Assembly: GCF_000369505.1 (NCBI RefSeq)
Contig: NZ_KB850053.1
Span: 90,943 to 154,942 of the forward strand
DNA: 64,000 nt
From: Acinetobacter sp. NIPH 298
GTDB taxonomy: Bacteria; Pseudomonadota; Gammaproteobacteria; Pseudomonadales; Moraxellaceae
Direction of reading: 5' to 3'
This document shows, in pieces, positions 63,811 to 64,000 of this stretch; the stretch's first letter is position 1; each line of letters begins with the position of its first letter. The notes below the pieces were generated by a model that was not told the origin of the DNA, did not search any database, and worked only from the letters and a program-made list of their open reading frames with translations. A program made the translations under genes and the position numbers.

Positions 63811-64000
63811 TTAGTTTATGTAGTTATTCTTTGAATCAACTTCGCTGGTCGTTTGGTGAAAATTTGCATTTAAACGATCAGGATTACTTTGATCAAAAAC
63901 TGCATAGGCAAAAAATAAACCATTACACAGCATCATAATGACAAAAAGACACGGCAGTCCTTCATTACAGGTAAAAGCCCATATTTGATTTAAAAAGCTG
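63811..64000 (-). CDS. C-terminal part of an unidentified gene (partial)
   Basis: On the minus strand a frame is open from the window edge to a TAA at 63811-63813. It encodes about 62 residues with one hydrophobic segment (LFVIMMLCNGLFFAYAVF) and a polar end (SEVDSKNNYIN). It lies 83 bases before mlaF and reads in the same direction, but the family cannot be named from this fragment. Confidence 0.6.
   Translation of the reverse strand, partial: SFLNQIWAFTCNEGLPCLFVIMMLCNGLFFAYAVFDQSNPDRLNANFHQTTSEVDSKNNYIN

Overview
The window looks like the chromosome of a gammaproteobacterium of the genus Acinetobacter. The evidence is AT-rich DNA, an AlmA-type long-chain alkane monooxygenase, an AdeT-like binding protein, the Mla lipid-transport operon, and a Pseudomonadales-type mix of housekeeping genes. 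This is inference from gene content; no 16S rRNA gene is present and no database was searched. The sequence is almost entirely ordinary core chromosome. I see no insertion sequence, prophage, CRISPR array, plasmid origin or defence island.

Layout. 1-84 is the 3' end of an unidentified gene. 674-6542 is an outer-membrane porin followed by a tripartite tricarboxylate transporter (tctCBA) and an AbrB-family membrane protein. 6627-7009 is a minus-strand tRNA operon (Ser-GCT, then two identical Arg-ACG genes) with its promoter and terminator. 7225-14080 holds rnr, prlC, a zinc-ribbon protein, two unknown membrane proteins and a DMT exporter. 14219-18358 (minus) is a TRAP-type transporter cluster: a fused permease, a rhombosortase and a TAtT lipoprotein. 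18518-18926 (minus) encodes a tandem pair of tiny single-helix membrane proteins. 19134-19773 (minus) is sdhE with its CptA/YgfX-like partner. 19963-24176 carries an acyl-CoA dehydrogenase, a DUF2059 protein, almA and a lipoprotein of unknown function.

24295-38093 (minus) is the S10-spc-alpha ribosomal supercluster: 28 genes from rpsJ to rplQ, including secY and rpoA. It is preceded by a strong sigma-70 promoter and a leader with five successive hairpins, and it ends in a rho-independent terminator.

38127-50576 contains a glutamine amidotransferase, metC, a HerA-like ATPase, a nitric-oxide module (hmp with an NsrR-type operator, followed by nsrR), engB, a diiron hydrolase-like protein, a TonB-dependent receptor with a Fur-box-like site, a DAACS symporter and tesB. 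50891-63727 contains plsB, the AdeT-like protein, an epimerase-like protein, recG-comF, a Nudix hydrolase, corA, a secreted unknown and the minus-strand mlaFEDCB operon. The window ends inside another minus-strand gene.

Themes. Lipid and envelope metabolism recurs (almA, acyl-CoA dehydrogenase, tesB, plsB, mla), as does uptake of organic acids and iron. The least explained elements are the tandem small membrane proteins and their repeat-flanked upstream region, the structured S10 leader, an inverted repeat able to cover the start codon of a lipoprotein gene, and the rhombosortase inside the TRAP cluster.
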